The notes beneath the pieces were generated by a model. The model did not search any database. It saw nothing but the letters and a program-made list of their open reading frames with translations, and was not told the origin of the DNA. From the NCBI GenBank assembly GCA_036501485.1, contig DASYAG010000002.1, positions 19,869 through 83,868 of the forward strand: 64,000 nucleotides of DNA, read 5' to 3'. The stretch comes from PALSA-607 sp036501485. GTDB lineage: Bacteria; Actinomycetota; Actinomycetes; Acidothermales; Acidothermaceae. The position numbers and the translations under genes were made by a program. Below are positions 25,704-34,274 of this stretch, one piece after another. Position 1 is the stretch's first letter; each line of letters opens with the position of its first letter.

Positions 25704-28196
25704 GTGTCCGCCGAGAGCTACTCCTCAAACTCGCCGCCGAGACCGGTTGGCCCGGCGCGCTCGAGCGAGCACGTCCTCGGACGGTTGGTCCAGCCGCCCG
25801 GTCGCCGCGAGCGGGTCACTCACGTCGAGGTGATCCCGGCACGACTCGCCCGCTCGACACCGTGGCCCGGCTGGGTCTGCCCAGAGATCGTCGGTGCTTA
25901 CGCGCAGCTCGGGATTGAGTTCCCGTGGGAGCACCAGGTTGAGGCTGCCGAACTGGCCAGGCTCGGCCAGCACGTCGTCATCGCTAGCGGCACCGCGTCG
26001 GGCAAGTCACTCGCCTATCAACTACCCGTGTTGCAAGCACTGACCGACGGGACGCCGAACCGCCGGCGCCTCGAGCCGGCAACCGCGCTCTATTTGTCAC
26101 CGACGAAGGCACTGGCCGCCGATCAGCTGCGCGCGATCGACGAGGTGGCGTTGCCTGGCATTCAGGCCGCGACCTATGACGGCGACACCCCGTACGACGA
26201 ACGGTCTTGGATTCGCGCGCACGCGAACCTGGTGCTGGCAAACCCCGATCTCGTGCACCGCTCAATGCTGCCCTCGCACCGGCAATGGGCGTCGTTCTTT
26301 CGTGGTCTGCGTTTCGTCGTCATTGACGAGTGCCACGGCTATCGCGGCGTTTTCGGCGCGCACGTCGCACAGGTCGTCCGCCGTCTCCGACGGGTCGCGG
26401 CCCGCTACGGGTCGTATCCGGTATTCGTGCTCGCGTCAGCAACCGTGTCGGAGCCGGCAGTGTCGGCGTCCCGACTGATCGGCCTTGATGTCGCTGCCGT
26501 CACCGACGACGCGTCGCCGCGAGGCGCGGCTCGCTTCGTGCTGTGGGAACCGCCGTTGATGGCCGTGACCGGACGCCGCTTCGATGCCGACCGCGACGAC
26601 GACGAGGTGGCACCCGAGGCGACCGTGCGGCGATCGACGAGCGCAGAGACCGCCGATCTGCTCGCGGATCTGGTGCTCGACGGTGTGCGAACCCTGGCGT
26701 TCGTCCGGTCGCGACGCGGCGCTGAGGCGGTCGCGCTCGCTGCCCGTCGAGCACTCGATGAAGTCGGCGGCAATCTGGGGCGGCAGGTCGCGGCTTACCG
26801 TGCTGGGTACCTGCCCGAAGAACGGCGTGCACTCGAACGCGCGTTGCGGCACGGAACGATCGTCGGCCTCGCTGCTACCAGCGCGTTGGAATTGGGTGTC
26901 GACGTCTCAGGTCTCGATGCGGTCTTGCTCGCGGGCTTTCCTGGCACTCGCGCATCGATGTGGCAGCAGGCCGGCCGGGCCGGGCGAGCTGGCCAAGAGT
27001 CGATCGCGGTGATGGTGGCTCGAGACGACCCGCTCGACACCTATCTGGTGCACCATCCCGATGCATTGTTCGGGCGGCCGGTCGAGGCAGCGGTCTTCGA
27101 TCCCGACAACCCGCATGTGCTCGGGCCGCATCTTTGCGCGGCGGCCAGCGAGTGGCCGCTCGCGCCCGAAGACCTCGACCTGTTCGGCCCGACCGCAGCC
27201 GACGTCGTTGCCGATCTGGTCGAGCGTCGGATGCTGCGCGCGCGGCCGACCGGCTGGTTCTGGACCAAGCGCGAGCGCGCATGTGAGCTCGCCGACATCA
27301 GAGGCAGCGGCGGATCGCCGGTACGCATCGTCGACGAAGCGACGGGTCAGCTACTGGGCACCGCGAATGCGGCGTCGGCTGACTCGACCGTGCATACGGG
27401 CGCGGTCTACCTGCATCAAGGCGCCACCCACGTCGTGCGCAGCTTTGACGTCGATGACGGTGTCGCGCTCGTTGAACCGGCGGACGTCGACTACTTCACC
27501 TCCGCACGCGACATCACCGACGTGCGGATTACCGCCACGTCGCGGACGACGCTGTGGGGCGCCGCAGAAGTGAGCTTCGGGTCGGTCGACGTCACGACGC
27601 AGGTCGTGTCGTACTTGCGCCGACGCGTCGGTAGTGGAGAAGTACTAGGGGAGCAGGCACTCGACTTGCCCGAGCGGCAGCTGTCGACGCGTGCGGTTTG
27701 GTGGACCATCAGTGAGCAGCAACTCGCGCACGCCGGGTTCGTCTGGGCTGACCTTCCAGGCGCCGCGCATGCGGCCGAGCATGCCTCGATTGGCCTGCTG
27801 CCACTGGTCGCCACGTGCGATCGCTGGGACATCGGCGGGGTCTCGACCGCGCTGCACCCAGACACCGGTCGGCTGACCGTCGTCGTGTACGACGGCTACC
27901 CCGGCGGCGCAGGATTCGCCGAACGTGGCTACGAGGCAGCCGCGATTTGGTTGACCGCAACCCGCGAGGCGATCGCAGCCTGTGCGTGTGAAACCGGCTG
28001 CCCTTCGTGTGTGCAGTCGCCAAAGTGCGGCAACGGCAACGAGCCACTCGACAAGGCGGGTGCGATCAGGTTGCTCGACACCTTGCTGGCAGACGCGCCG
28101 GCAATCTGCGGTGCAGCCACCGAGCCATCGAGTGGTCACGGGGTGGATGACCCACATGTCGTCGTCACCCTGGCCCGGCCCGCGCACGCGAGCTGA
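25704..28196 (+). CDS. DEAD/DEAH-box helicase with DUF1998 (YprA/MrfA-like)
   Basis: 831 residues from GTG 25704; the frame is open further upstream but overlaps bldG. Helicase motifs: Walker A SGTASGKS, Ia YLSPTKALAADQ, DEVH-type DECHGYRGVFGAH, III ASATVSEP, then ATSALELGVDVSGLDAVL and QQAGRAGRAG. The C-terminal DUF1998 Cys cluster CACETGCPSCVQSPKCG binds metal or helps DNA unwinding. Bacillus MrfA acts in mitomycin repair. This gene defines the actinobacterial 'helicase/secretion neighbourhood', ending 32 bases into the convergent TadE-like gene. Confidence 0.93.
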   Translation: MSAESYSSNSPPRPVGPARSSEHVLGRLVQPPGRRERVTHVEVIPARLARSTPWPGWVCPEIVGAYAQLGIEFPWEHQVEAAELARLGQHVVIASGTASGKSLAYQLPVLQALTDGTPNRRRLEPATALYLSPTKALAADQLRAIDEVALPGIQAATYDGDTPYDERSWIRAHANLVLANPDLVHRSMLPSHRQWASFFRGLRFVVIDECHGYRGVFGAHVAQVVRRLRRVAARYGSYPVFVLASATVSEPAVSASRLIGLDVAAVTDDASPRGAARFVLWEPPLMAVTGRRFDADRDDDEVAPEATVRRSTSAETADLLADLVLDGVRTLAFVRSRRGAEAVALAARRALDEVGGNLGRQVAAYRAGYLPEERRALERALRHGTIVGLAATSALELGVDVSGLDAVLLAGFPGTRASMWQQAGRAGRAGQESIAVMVARDDPLDTYLVHHPDALFGRPVEAAVFDPDNPHVLGPHLCAAASEWPLAPEDLDLFGPTAADVVADLVERRMLRARPTGWFWTKRERACELADIRGSGGSPVRIVDEATGQLLGTANAASADSTVHTGAVYLHQGATHVVRSFDVDDGVALVEPADVDYFTSARDITDVRITATSRTTLWGAAEVSFGSVDVTTQVVSYLRRRVGSGEVLGEQALDLPERQLSTRAVWWTISEQQLAHAGFVWADLPGAAHAAEHASIGLLPLVATCDRWDIGGVSTALHPDTGRLTVVVYDGYPGGAGFAERGYEAAAIWLTATREAIAACACETGCPSCVQSPKCGNGNEPLDKAGAIRLLDTLLADAPAICGAATEPSSGHGVDDPHVVVTLARPAHAS

Positions 28197-28560
28197 CGGA
28201 GTCGAGGCCCACACCGCCCAACCAACTCAGTGCCGGAATCTCAACGCGCGTGGTGACGTCGACAACCTGCCCGACCACCTCACAGCTGGTGATCATCGCG
28301 TTGTTGGCCATGGCGATCGCGTTGGCTGCGGCACAGCCGTTCGACACCGCGCCCGCGTCGCCCGGCCCTTCACTGCGGGCGAATCCATTGCGGGCGATCA
28401 CCGAGGCGGCAGCCAAGGCACTCATGTCCGCGGCTGTCGCTGCCCGATGTCGTGCGACGATCGCGGCGCCGGCTAGCACCACACCGGCCACGCACACCCA
28501 GAGCACCATCGCCAACGACAAGGCCCACAGGCTCGCCGACCCGGCGTCGCGATCGCTCAC
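28165..28560 (-). CDS. TadE-like protein of the helicase/secretion neighbourhood (Rv3654c-like)
   Basis: 131 residues from ATG 28560. It has an N-terminal pre-pilin-like segment DRDAGSASLWALSLAMVLWVCVAGVVLAGAAIVARHRAATAADMSALAAAS, with one helix preceded by a short charged stretch. The family (TIGR03816 type) is the last gene of the actinobacterial tad operon. It overlaps the upstream TadE gene by 4 bases and the helicase gene tail by 32. It is probably a minor pseudopilin. Confidence 0.85.
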   Translation of the reverse strand: MSDRDAGSASLWALSLAMVLWVCVAGVVLAGAAIVARHRAATAADMSALAAASVIARNGFARSEGPGDAGAVSNGCAAANAIAMANNAMITSCEVVGQVVDVTTRVEIPALSWLGGVGLDSVSSRARAGPG

Positions 28561-29006
28561 GGTCCCGCCTCGGAATCTGCCGCGGCTGTCGCCGAGACCG
28601 TCGGTGCGGCGATAGCGGTGAGCGGCCCGAGGCCACCCCCGACGCGGGCACTCACCACGACGACCACGCGACTGCCGTCGTGCTGCACATTGATCTGCGC
28701 GCCTTGCGGCGCCGCCGCGGTGGTAGCAGCGACGACGATCGCATCAGATTCGCCACGAGCTGCTGCCCTTGCGCCGTCGCGTGCGGCGTCGACGCATCGC
28801 AACTGCGCGCCGGCCACTGCGACCGACCAGAGACCGACCGCAAGCAACAGGGCGAGCACAGGCAGCACCATCGCCGTCTCGGCGGTGACATACCCGCCGT
28901 CACTGACATGCCCACTGTCACTGACATGCCCACTGTCGGTGACACGCCCACTGTCGGGCCTGATGCGACGCCCGCGGCCGACACTAGAACGGCACGTGAA
29001 GCGCAC
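28557..29006 (-). CDS. TadE-family pseudopilin with N-terminal hexapeptide repeats
   Basis: 149 residues from ATG 29006; no later ATG, GTG or TTG fits. The TadE signature GYVTAETAMVLPVLALLLAVGLWSVAVAGAQLRCVDAARDGARAAARG starts near residue 39, preceded by repeats VTDSGH/VSDSGH/VSDGGY. The cytoplasmic leader is unusually long because of these repeats. The start overlaps the stop of the upstream pilin by 23 bases. Confidence 0.82.
   Translation of the reverse strand: MRFTCRSSVGRGRRIRPDSGRVTDSGHVSDSGHVSDGGYVTAETAMVLPVLALLLAVGLWSVAVAGAQLRCVDAARDGARAAARGESDAIVVAATTAAAPQGAQINVQHDGSRVVVVVSARVGGGLGPLTAIAAPTVSATAAADSEAGP
28886..28957. repeat. Four 18-bp tandem repeats inside the TadE gene
   Basis: Units at 28886-28903, 28904-28921, 28922-28939 and 28940-28957, resembling TGACATGCCCACTGTC on the plus strand with 1-3 differences. 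They encode a hexapeptide repeat ahead of the pilin signature. Because the unit is 18 bp, loss or gain of copies keeps the frame. Confidence 0.85.
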
Positions 29007-29184
29007 GTGAGACCACGCCCGTCAGCAGATCGAGGACCTGCGTGCTGGTGATGACCTTGTACAGCAACGCGGCAAAAGCACAGGCGGCGACGGTGCCTAC
29101 CGCGTACTCGGCCGTCGTCATTCCTGCATCGACGGCGGATCGGATTGTCTTTGCCCGCTGGGCAATTCGCTTGATGAATGTCAT
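28984..29184 (-). CDS. DUF4244-type pilin (Flp-like)
   Basis: 66 residues from ATG 29184; a TTG 12 bases upstream is a weaker start. Sequence shows DAGMTTAEYAVGTVAACAFAALLYKVITS: a Flp-type prepilin site (G before MTTAEYA) and one hydrophobic helix. This is the likely major pilin of the tad operon, between tadC and the TadE genes. Confidence 0.85.
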   Translation of the reverse strand: MTFIKRIAQRAKTIRSAVDAGMTTAEYAVGTVAACAFAALLYKVITSTQVLDLLTGVVSRALHVPF

Positions 29185-29280
29185 GTGACAAGCCAACCCG
29201 GCTGGCCATCGTTACGGCTCTCGCGCGACCGATCTGTGGAGGGTGACCGCACCTGTGGGCAACCCCGTCGCTCTTCGTGA

Positions 29281-29979
29281 TCATGACCACAGTGCGTGGG
29301 CGAAGCCTGCGACCACCGGTACTACGCCGACCAGTACGAAGGCAGGCAAGAAGCACGCACCAAGCGGCAGCACGATCGCAATGCCTGCCCGCTCTGCGGC
29401 AGCTTGTGCATCGGTGCGAAGTGCCCGGCGCCGATCGTCGGCAAGATGTACGAGGACGTCGGTCAGTGCGGCACCCGAATGATGTGCGCGAATCACGGCA
29501 CGCGCGACCGGCGACCATCGCGGGTCGGCCAGGCAGGTCGCCCACGCTGTTTCAACTGGTGCGCCAAGCATGACCAGCTTCGCTATTGATGACACAACGA
29601 TCCCGGCCTCGCCGTCGAACGCTTCACCGACCGCGGCAAAAGCTTGGGCCGGTGCCGCGCCGGCGGCCAGGCATGCCGCGAGCAAGTCGAGGGCGACCGG
29701 AAGCTGACGCCCGACCGACCCGGACGCCTTCGAGCGACCAGTGCTCCGACTACGCCGAAGGAGCACGAATGTTGTTGCCGAGCCGACGGCGAAGCCAAAC
29801 ACCGGGCCACCGACGAAGCCGGCCAAGATGCCGATGCCCGCGCCCAGCGCGATGACAGATCCAGCTCCACGCGACCTGGCATCCTGCTGCTCGCGCGACG
29901 CCGCAGTGCGTCGCGTGACGTTAACCAAGCCGCGCCGCCCGACGTGCGATGCGGCGAGACCACGCGATGCCCAACGCAT
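29281..29979 (-). CDS. tadC: TadC-like inner-membrane pilus platform protein
   Basis: About 232 residues from ATG 29979. A TTG near 29927 is an alternative start. Type II secretion F domain: LDLLAACLAAGAAPAQAFAAVGEAFDG and VARAVIRAHHSGAALTDVLVHLADDRRRALRTDAQAAAERAGIAIVLPLGACFLPAFVLVGVVPVVAG. Three membrane helices. It overlaps tadB by about 59 bases. It forms the platform with TadB, on which the ATPase acts. Confidence 0.85.
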   Translation of the reverse strand: MRWASRGLAASHVGRRGLVNVTRRTAASREQQDARSRGAGSVIALGAGIGILAGFVGGPVFGFAVGSATTFVLLRRSRSTGRSKASGSVGRQLPVALDLLAACLAAGAAPAQAFAAVGEAFDGEAGIVVSSIAKLVMLGAPVETAWATCLADPRWSPVARAVIRAHHSGAALTDVLVHLADDRRRALRTDAQAAAERAGIAIVLPLGACFLPAFVLVGVVPVVAGFAHALWS

Positions 29980-30607
29980 CGAGAACAACGGCGCCAACCA
30001 GACACCCGACACCTGGCACGGACCCGAAAAGGAAACCGATCGGACGCGCGCCAATCGCCGTCCCAAGAAGGAGTCCGATCACCGGCAGGGCAGCGAGCAC
30101 ATGCACAGTCGCGCGCGGGCCGGCCATGATCGAGCTGACCTCGCGGCCTAGGTCGATCTCGTCCTGCAACGCATCGGCGACGCGATCAATGGCTGGCGCC
30201 AGTGCCGCTCCGGACGCGGCTGCTACCCGCCAGCAAGCGACTATCGCCCGCAACCCCTCGCACCCTGGAGATTCCGCGACGCGGGCAACGGCGTCGGCAA
30301 GATCGCCGTTGTCACCCCGGCGTCCAACAGCGACGGCGGATTGCAGCGCGGCGCTCAACCGGGTCGGTCCGGCCTGCACCGCGGCGGCGAATGCCTCCGC
30401 CGACGCCCGGCCAGAGCGCAGTTCGGCAGCCATCGCGCGACAAAGATCTACGACAGCAGTGCGCGTCAACAGCAGGTCGCGCGCGCGACGGAAGCCTCGC
30501 CGGTGAGCCCATGCGCTGAGCGCCGCGACCCGATCGGCGCCCGATGCACTACGGGCCGCGGAGCCCCGCAAGCCGACCGCATCGAGCCGGACCAGTGATC
30601 GGCTCAT
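29921..30607 (-). CDS. tadB: TadB-like inner-membrane pilus platform protein
   Basis: 228 residues from ATG 30607, which overlaps the tadA stop as ATGA; the upstream frame extension is antisense noise. It has an F-domain core with RTAVVDLCRAMAAELRSGRASAEAFAAAV, VARVAESPGCEGLRAIVACWRVAAASGAALAPAIDRVADALQDEI and C-terminal helices VLAALPVIGLLLGTAIGARPIGFLFG. It is the inner-membrane partner of TadC. Confidence 0.85.
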   Translation of the reverse strand: MSRSLVRLDAVGLRGSAARSASGADRVAALSAWAHRRGFRRARDLLLTRTAVVDLCRAMAAELRSGRASAEAFAAAVQAGPTRLSAALQSAVAVGRRGDNGDLADAVARVAESPGCEGLRAIVACWRVAAASGAALAPAIDRVADALQDEIDLGREVSSIMAGPRATVHVLAALPVIGLLLGTAIGARPIGFLFGSVPGVGCLVGAVVLDALGIAWSRRIARRAARLG

Positions 30608-31176
30608 CTGTCGAGCACTTGATCGAGAGCGGCACGACCCGCGTCGTCGAGCCAGCGCCCCTCGTAGCGCCGCATCGCCTGCTGCACCTCGACGAGACCG
30701 TCGTCGCGACGGATCACGACACCGACCGAGTCGAGCACGCGGTGGCCGTCGTGGCCGCGCGCGAGATGGACGACCACGCGCAGCCCAGCTCCAAGTTGGC
30801 TGTGCGCGGCTTCGCGCGACAACCCAGCTGCGGTGCAGAGGGCCTCGATCCTGGCCGGCACATCGACCACCGAGTTCGCATGCAACGTGCCGGCTCCACC
30901 GTCGTGCCCGACGTTCAGCGCCGCTAGCAAGTCGACGCATTCGGCGCCGCGGACCTCACCGACAACCAGTCGATCAGGGCGCATCCGCAAGGCCTGCCGA
31001 ACAAGTGAGCGCAGTTCGATCGCGCCCGTGCCCTCGATGTTCGGCGACCGCGCCTCGAGCCTGACGATGTGCGGATGGGCGGGCCGTAGTTCACCGGAGT
31101 CTTCGACGATGACCACGCGTTCGCGGGGATCAACGCAGCCGAGCAGCGTCGACAACAACGTGGTCTTCCCCAGCAT
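30604..31176 (-). pseudogene. tadA: tadA/cpaF ATPase, 3' half cut off by integrative element
   Basis: C-terminal part of the Tad secretion ATPase: after the core GKT come TTLLSTLLGCVDPRERVVIVEDSGELRP (Walker B-type/Asp box), LVRQALRMRPDRLVVGEVRGAECVDLLAALNVGHDGGAGTLHANS and an intact tail to LDQVLDR. The Walker A glycines are lost: the frame now begins ATG 31176 (MLGKTTLL), contributed by the element end. A fragment without the N-terminal domain and most of the P-loop should not work. It is continuous with tadB. The first half is at 34253-34927. Confidence 0.9.
31162..31170 (-). repeat. Attachment core at integrase end
   Basis: Minus-strand GGGAAGACC, which encodes the GKT of the tadA 3' half. 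It pairs with the core at 34337-34345. Differences in the third base (GGG versus GGC) suggest the crossover lies within AAGACC. Confidence 0.75.
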
Positions 31177-31192
31177 TCGTTAAGCTCACCCC

Positions 31193-32587
31193 ATGCTAAA
31201 GCGCGCAGCGATCTACGCCCGCATCTCCCAGGACCGTGACGGCGAAGGGCTCGGCGTGCGCCGGCAGATCGAGGACTGCCGAGCCGAGGCGGCCCGCCGT
31301 GGCTGGTCGGTGGCAGGCGAGTACGTGGACGACGATGTGAGCGCCTACAGCGGGTCGCACAGGCCCGAGTACGGGCGACTCCTCGCAGACATCGCCTCCC
31401 GCTCGGTTGACGCCGTGCTCGTGTGGCACATGGACCGGCTGCACCGCCAGCCGATCGAGCTTGAGGGTCTGATCAAAACTTGCGCCCAAGCCGGGCTGAC
31501 CGACGTCGTCACCCTGCACGGCGACTTCAACCTCGGGAGCGGCGACGGCCTGCTGGTTGCGCGGCTCCTGGCAGCGGTCGCGGCGAGTGAGAGCGACGCC
31601 AAGAGTCGACGCGGCAAGCGAAAGAACCAAGAGCGCGCCGAAGCCGGCACGCCCCACGGCGGGGGAACGCGCTCGTTCGGTTTCAACGACGACCGCATCA
31701 CGCACCGGCCGGTCGAAGCGGCCATCGTCCGCGAGCTGGCCGACAGAGCGCTCGCCGGCGAAAGCCTCACGTCGCTAGTTCGGTGGCTGTGCGCCAGTGA
31801 CGTTGCGACCGTGCGCGGCGGCACGTGGCGGACCCCGACGGTGCGCGGATTGCTGCTAAGCCCTCGCATCTCCGGCGTTCGAACACACCGCGGCCAACCA
31901 CTCGGCCCTGCCGCGTGGGAGCCGATAATCCCAGCGGACAAAGGAGAAGCGCTGCGAACGCTGCTCACAAACCCGGCACGGCGCACCAACCGAAGCGCGC
32001 GCCGCTACCTGCTGTCGGGGCTGTGTCGGTGCGGTCACTGTGGCGCGGTCATGTACTCCGTGCCGCGTTTCGACGTACGCCGCTACCTGTGCCGATCCGG
32101 TCCCAACTTCAGCGGCTGCGGAAGAATGGCAATCACCGCCGAACCCGCCGAGAAAGCGATCGCCGAAGCAGTCCTGATCCGACTCGACTCACCGACCATG
32201 CACGACAACCTGGCCGGTCGAGCCCGCGACACCACGACCGGCACCGAACTCACGAAGCAAATCGGTGACGACACGGCACAGCTTGCCGAGCTATCCGTCA
32301 TGTGGGCCAACCACCAGATCGACGCCGACATGTGGAAGGCCGCCCGCGACCCCATCGAGCAACGCCGAGCAGCAGCGCGCAAACGGCTCGCACAGATGGC
32401 GGGTGCGCAAGCGATCGACAGTCACATTGGCCACGGCAAAGCGCTACGCACGCGTTGGGCAGAACTCGAGCTCGACCGCCAGGTCAACATCATCCGCGCC
32501 GTCGTCGCCCACATCGAAATCCTGCCCGGCACCGCCGGCGCGCGCGCCGTTGACCTGCAGCGGCTCAACCCCGTTTGGCGCGTCTAG
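31193..32587 (+). CDS. Large serine integrase
   Basis: 464 residues from ATG 31193. The resolvase catalytic domain has nucleophile Ser12 in IYARISQD, then GVRRQIEDCRAEAARRGW, DDDVSAYSG, RPEYGRLL and VLVWHMDRLHRQPIELEGL. A recombinase domain (THRPVEAAIVRELADRALAGESLTSLVRWL...RGLLLSPRISG) follows, then a zinc-ribbon (CRCGHCGAVM...YLCRSGPNFSGC) and a coiled-coil tail. All parts expected for an active integrase are present. Its start sits 23 bases from an attachment core, as integrase genes often sit beside attP. It would integrate or, with a directionality factor, excise the element. Confidence 0.95.
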   Translation: MLKRAAIYARISQDRDGEGLGVRRQIEDCRAEAARRGWSVAGEYVDDDVSAYSGSHRPEYGRLLADIASRSVDAVLVWHMDRLHRQPIELEGLIKTCAQAGLTDVVTLHGDFNLGSGDGLLVARLLAAVAASESDAKSRRGKRKNQERAEAGTPHGGGTRSFGFNDDRITHRPVEAAIVRELADRALAGESLTSLVRWLCASDVATVRGGTWRTPTVRGLLLSPRISGVRTHRGQPLGPAAWEPIIPADKGEALRTLLTNPARRTNRSARRYLLSGLCRCGHCGAVMYSVPRFDVRRYLCRSGPNFSGCGRMAITAEPAEKAIAEAVLIRLDSPTMHDNLAGRARDTTTGTELTKQIGDDTAQLAELSVMWANHQIDADMWKAARDPIEQRRAAARKRLAQMAGAQAIDSHIGHGKALRTRWAELELDRQVNIIRAVVAHIEILPGTAGARAVDLQRLNPVWRV

Positions 32588-32852
32588 CCGACCGCGGCGG
32601 CCGCCGCCAGACAGGCAACGGCGGACCAAGCAGCGTCACCACAGACGCCAAGGTCGCCTCATCCGACACCAGACGCGGCACGCCCTGATCAGCACACGTC
32701 CGCGCGACCATCGCGCGAACAGCGCGCAACCACTCCGCCGACGACGGCGAAACTGCATCCACCACGGACCGCCAAAGCGCTGAGAAGGTAACTGCTCTCA
32801 GCACTCCGACCAGTAGGTCGGCTAGCTCTCGGGCGTCCGTGCGAGACACCAC
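32565..32852 (-). CDS. Hypothetical protein in integrative element (95 aa)
   Basis: 95 residues from GTG 32852, convergent with the integrase and overlapping its last 23 bases. Sequence (LADLLVGVLRAVTFSALWRSVVDAVSPSSAEWLRAVRAMVARTCADQGVPRLVSDEATLASVVTLLG) is protein-like, probably helical, with no motif I know. The tail is basic and Arg/Pro-rich (PPRSARRAKRG). Role unknown; cargo or an integrase accessory protein are possible. Confidence 0.55.
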   Translation of the reverse strand: MVSRTDARELADLLVGVLRAVTFSALWRSVVDAVSPSSAEWLRAVRAMVARTCADQGVPRLVSDEATLASVVTLLGPPLPVWRRPPRSARRAKRG

Positions 32853-33217
32853 CCTGCGGACGATCTACCGCCAGAACGCAGCCCGGGCCAGGCCGGCCGG
32901 CTGCCCTCACAGCAACCGACATCACTTGAATACCACGGCCAGGGCACAACGACCTGCACCCCAGCACACGCAAGGCGCGTCGCGCGCGGGGCCCGGCGCT
33001 CCGCGCCTCCCCGCGCCGCTCGCGCGATGGTGAAGCTCAGAGCCGATGGCTGGCCGACCGAGCGCGGGTCGCACGGCCACGTCTCGCGTCAAGCCGGGAA
33101 GGCATGGCTTGACCCGAGCCTCTAGCGGCCGCGCAGCTCGGTCCGTTGCGGGGCCGCCCGGTAAAGCAGGGCCGGCCCGCCCCGCCTAATCGCTCACGAT
33201 GCCACCGGGGCATGAAT
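32853..33217. other. Gene-poor stretch of the integrative element
   Basis: About 365 bases between the 95-aa gene and the terminator of the next operon, with no supportable gene. It holds a GC-rich inverted repeat (CGCGGGG 32985-32991 with CCCCGCG 33009-33015). It may contain control sequences; nothing more can be said. Confidence 0.4.
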
Positions 33218-33253
33218 CGGCCCGGTGACGACGGGGGATGTGCCACCGGGCCG
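33218..33253. terminator. Hairpin ending the element's small-gene operon
   Basis: Perfect 10-bp inverted repeat (33218-33227 and 33244-33253) with a 16-base loop, directly after the stop of the 83-aa gene on the minus strand. This placement supports that gene being real. Confidence 0.65.
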
Positions 33254-33256
33254 AAG

Positions 33257-33508
33257 TCAAACCTTGCGACCAGCTGTCGCCAACGATACCGGCTCATCGA
33301 ACGCCGGCCGGCTACCAGCGGCAACGTCCCAGCCGTCACGCTTCAACAACGACGACAGCGGTCCGACGTGCCGGTCGCATGCGAAAAAAGGCTGCCAGGT
33401 AACGGAATCGTGCCGCCGCGCATACACACGGCGGCTGCTCGGCAGCCCGCAGCCGACCTCCTCGAAAGGCACGTTGCCAAACGGCATTTCGCACCCGACA
33501 ACACGCAT
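33257..33508 (-). CDS. Small Cys/His protein of integrative element (83 aa)
   Basis: 83 residues from ATG 33508, which overlaps the upstream TGA as TGATG, so it is translationally coupled to the HTH gene. It contains FFACDRHVGPLSSLLKRDGWDV, a CxxH pattern seen in small proteins of actinobacterial mobile elements (my recollection, not a named family), plus other Cys at the N-terminus. No function can be assigned. A terminator follows immediately. Confidence 0.6.
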   Translation of the reverse strand: MRVVGCEMPFGNVPFEEVGCGLPSSRRVYARRHDSVTWQPFFACDRHVGPLSSLLKRDGWDVAAGSRPAFDEPVSLATAGRKV

Positions 33509-33849
33509 CAGCTACCAGGGCGCCGGGTGAAACGCTTCGTCACAGCCTGGCGCGAGATCCCGAACACGTCCGCCAGCATCTCCCAGGTCACACCGGCCGC
33601 GCGTGCAGTTTCCACCGCGCGCCGCAGCTGCCGGTCGGCCTGGCGCTGGTCATACACCGCCGATGCGACCGCCTCGACTGCGTAGCCGGCGCGAGTCATC
33701 GCCCGCGCGCCAGGCGGTACGGCCGGCCGCACGACCCGGTCGTCACCGCCAGGCCGGTCCTCCGCAACATCGGTTGCGCTAGCCGCAACTATGCTTGCGC
33801 GCGGCGCAACTACAGTTTGCCGTCTCACAGGACGTCTTTTCGCGCTCAC
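33508..33849 (-). CDS. HTH DNA-binding protein of integrative element
   Basis: The frame runs to 34017, but plausible starts are GTG 33849 (113 aa) or ATG 33699 (64 aa); the upstream part reads unlike protein. The C-terminus is a clear helix-turn-helix: LRRAVETARAAGVTWEMLADVFGISRQAVTKRFTRRPGS. A small HTH protein coupled to a second small gene beside a serine integrase could be the element's repressor or recombination directionality factor (inference). With the 33699 start, the repeats at 33762-33868 would be its upstream control region. Confidence 0.7.
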   Translation of the reverse strand: MSAKRRPVRRQTVVAPRASIVAASATDVAEDRPGGDDRVVRPAVPPGARAMTRAGYAVEAVASAVYDQRQADRQLRRAVETARAAGVTWEMLADVFGISRQAVTKRFTRRPGS

Positions 33850-33868
33850 TCCGGAAGAGTAGCGCAAC
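33762..33868. promoter_or_regulatory. Cluster of GCAAC/GTTGC boxes (possible operators)
   Basis: GCAAC boxes occur at 33764-33768, 33785-33789, 33806-33810 and 33864-33868, with an inverted GTTGC at 33774-33778. GTTGCG and CGCAAC flank a CTAG-centred near-palindrome at 33773-33789. The cluster lies upstream of ATG 33699 of the HTH gene, so it may be its own operator. If translation starts at GTG 33849, much of it would be coding instead. Confidence 0.4.
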
Positions 33869-34055
33869 CTTCCGTCACACCCCGGAACCATCTGCTCGTG
33901 TGTCTTACCGAGACTGAGAGTCGCGCGCCCCACCGCCGCCACCGCTACGTAAGCCAACCCTCCGGCGCCGGCTTGGCGCCCGCGTGTCGCCCGGACTCGT
34001 ACGACCGAATACGACACACTGTGACTAACTACGCTTCCAGGAAGGTTACGCCGAG

Positions 34056-34274
34056 ATGACTGTGCTACAAGAGCGATACGCCGCGCTCGAGCGCGAAGAG
34101 GTTGAAGCCCTCAGAGTGTGGGAGCAGGTCAAGCCTGATTGGTCCGGGAAGCCGATCACAGGCATGCCTACGCGCGCGCTGCCCGACGACGCTCTCGAAG
34201 CCTGCGAGACAGCAATGCTCGCGACCCAGGCCAAAGAGTCGTTCGTGATCGATCATCCCGGCGAGAAGTTCTGA
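34056..34274 (+). CDS. Small acidic hypothetical protein of integrative element (72 aa)
   Basis: 72 residues from ATG 34056. Sequence LQERYAALEREEVEALRVWEQVKPDWSGKPITGMPTRALPDDALEACETAMLATQAKESFVIDHPGEKF is soluble, with a helical N-terminus. No family recognised. It is the outermost element gene, divergent from the HTH gene, ending 63 bases before the second attachment core, and overlaps the tadA fragment's new tail by 22 bases. Confidence 0.6.
   Translation: MTVLQERYAALEREEVEALRVWEQVKPDWSGKPITGMPTRALPDDALEACETAMLATQAKESFVIDHPGEKF

Noticed and set aside
33037..33339. Alternative 100-aa minus-strand frame overlapping the 83-aa gene
   Set aside because: No start context, Arg-rich random composition, and it runs over the terminator. 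The 83-aa frame is coupled to the HTH gene.
33508..34274. Toxin-antitoxin pair in the integrative element
   Set aside because: The 72-aa and HTH genes are divergent and lack toxin-like folds or antitoxin motifs that I can recognise.
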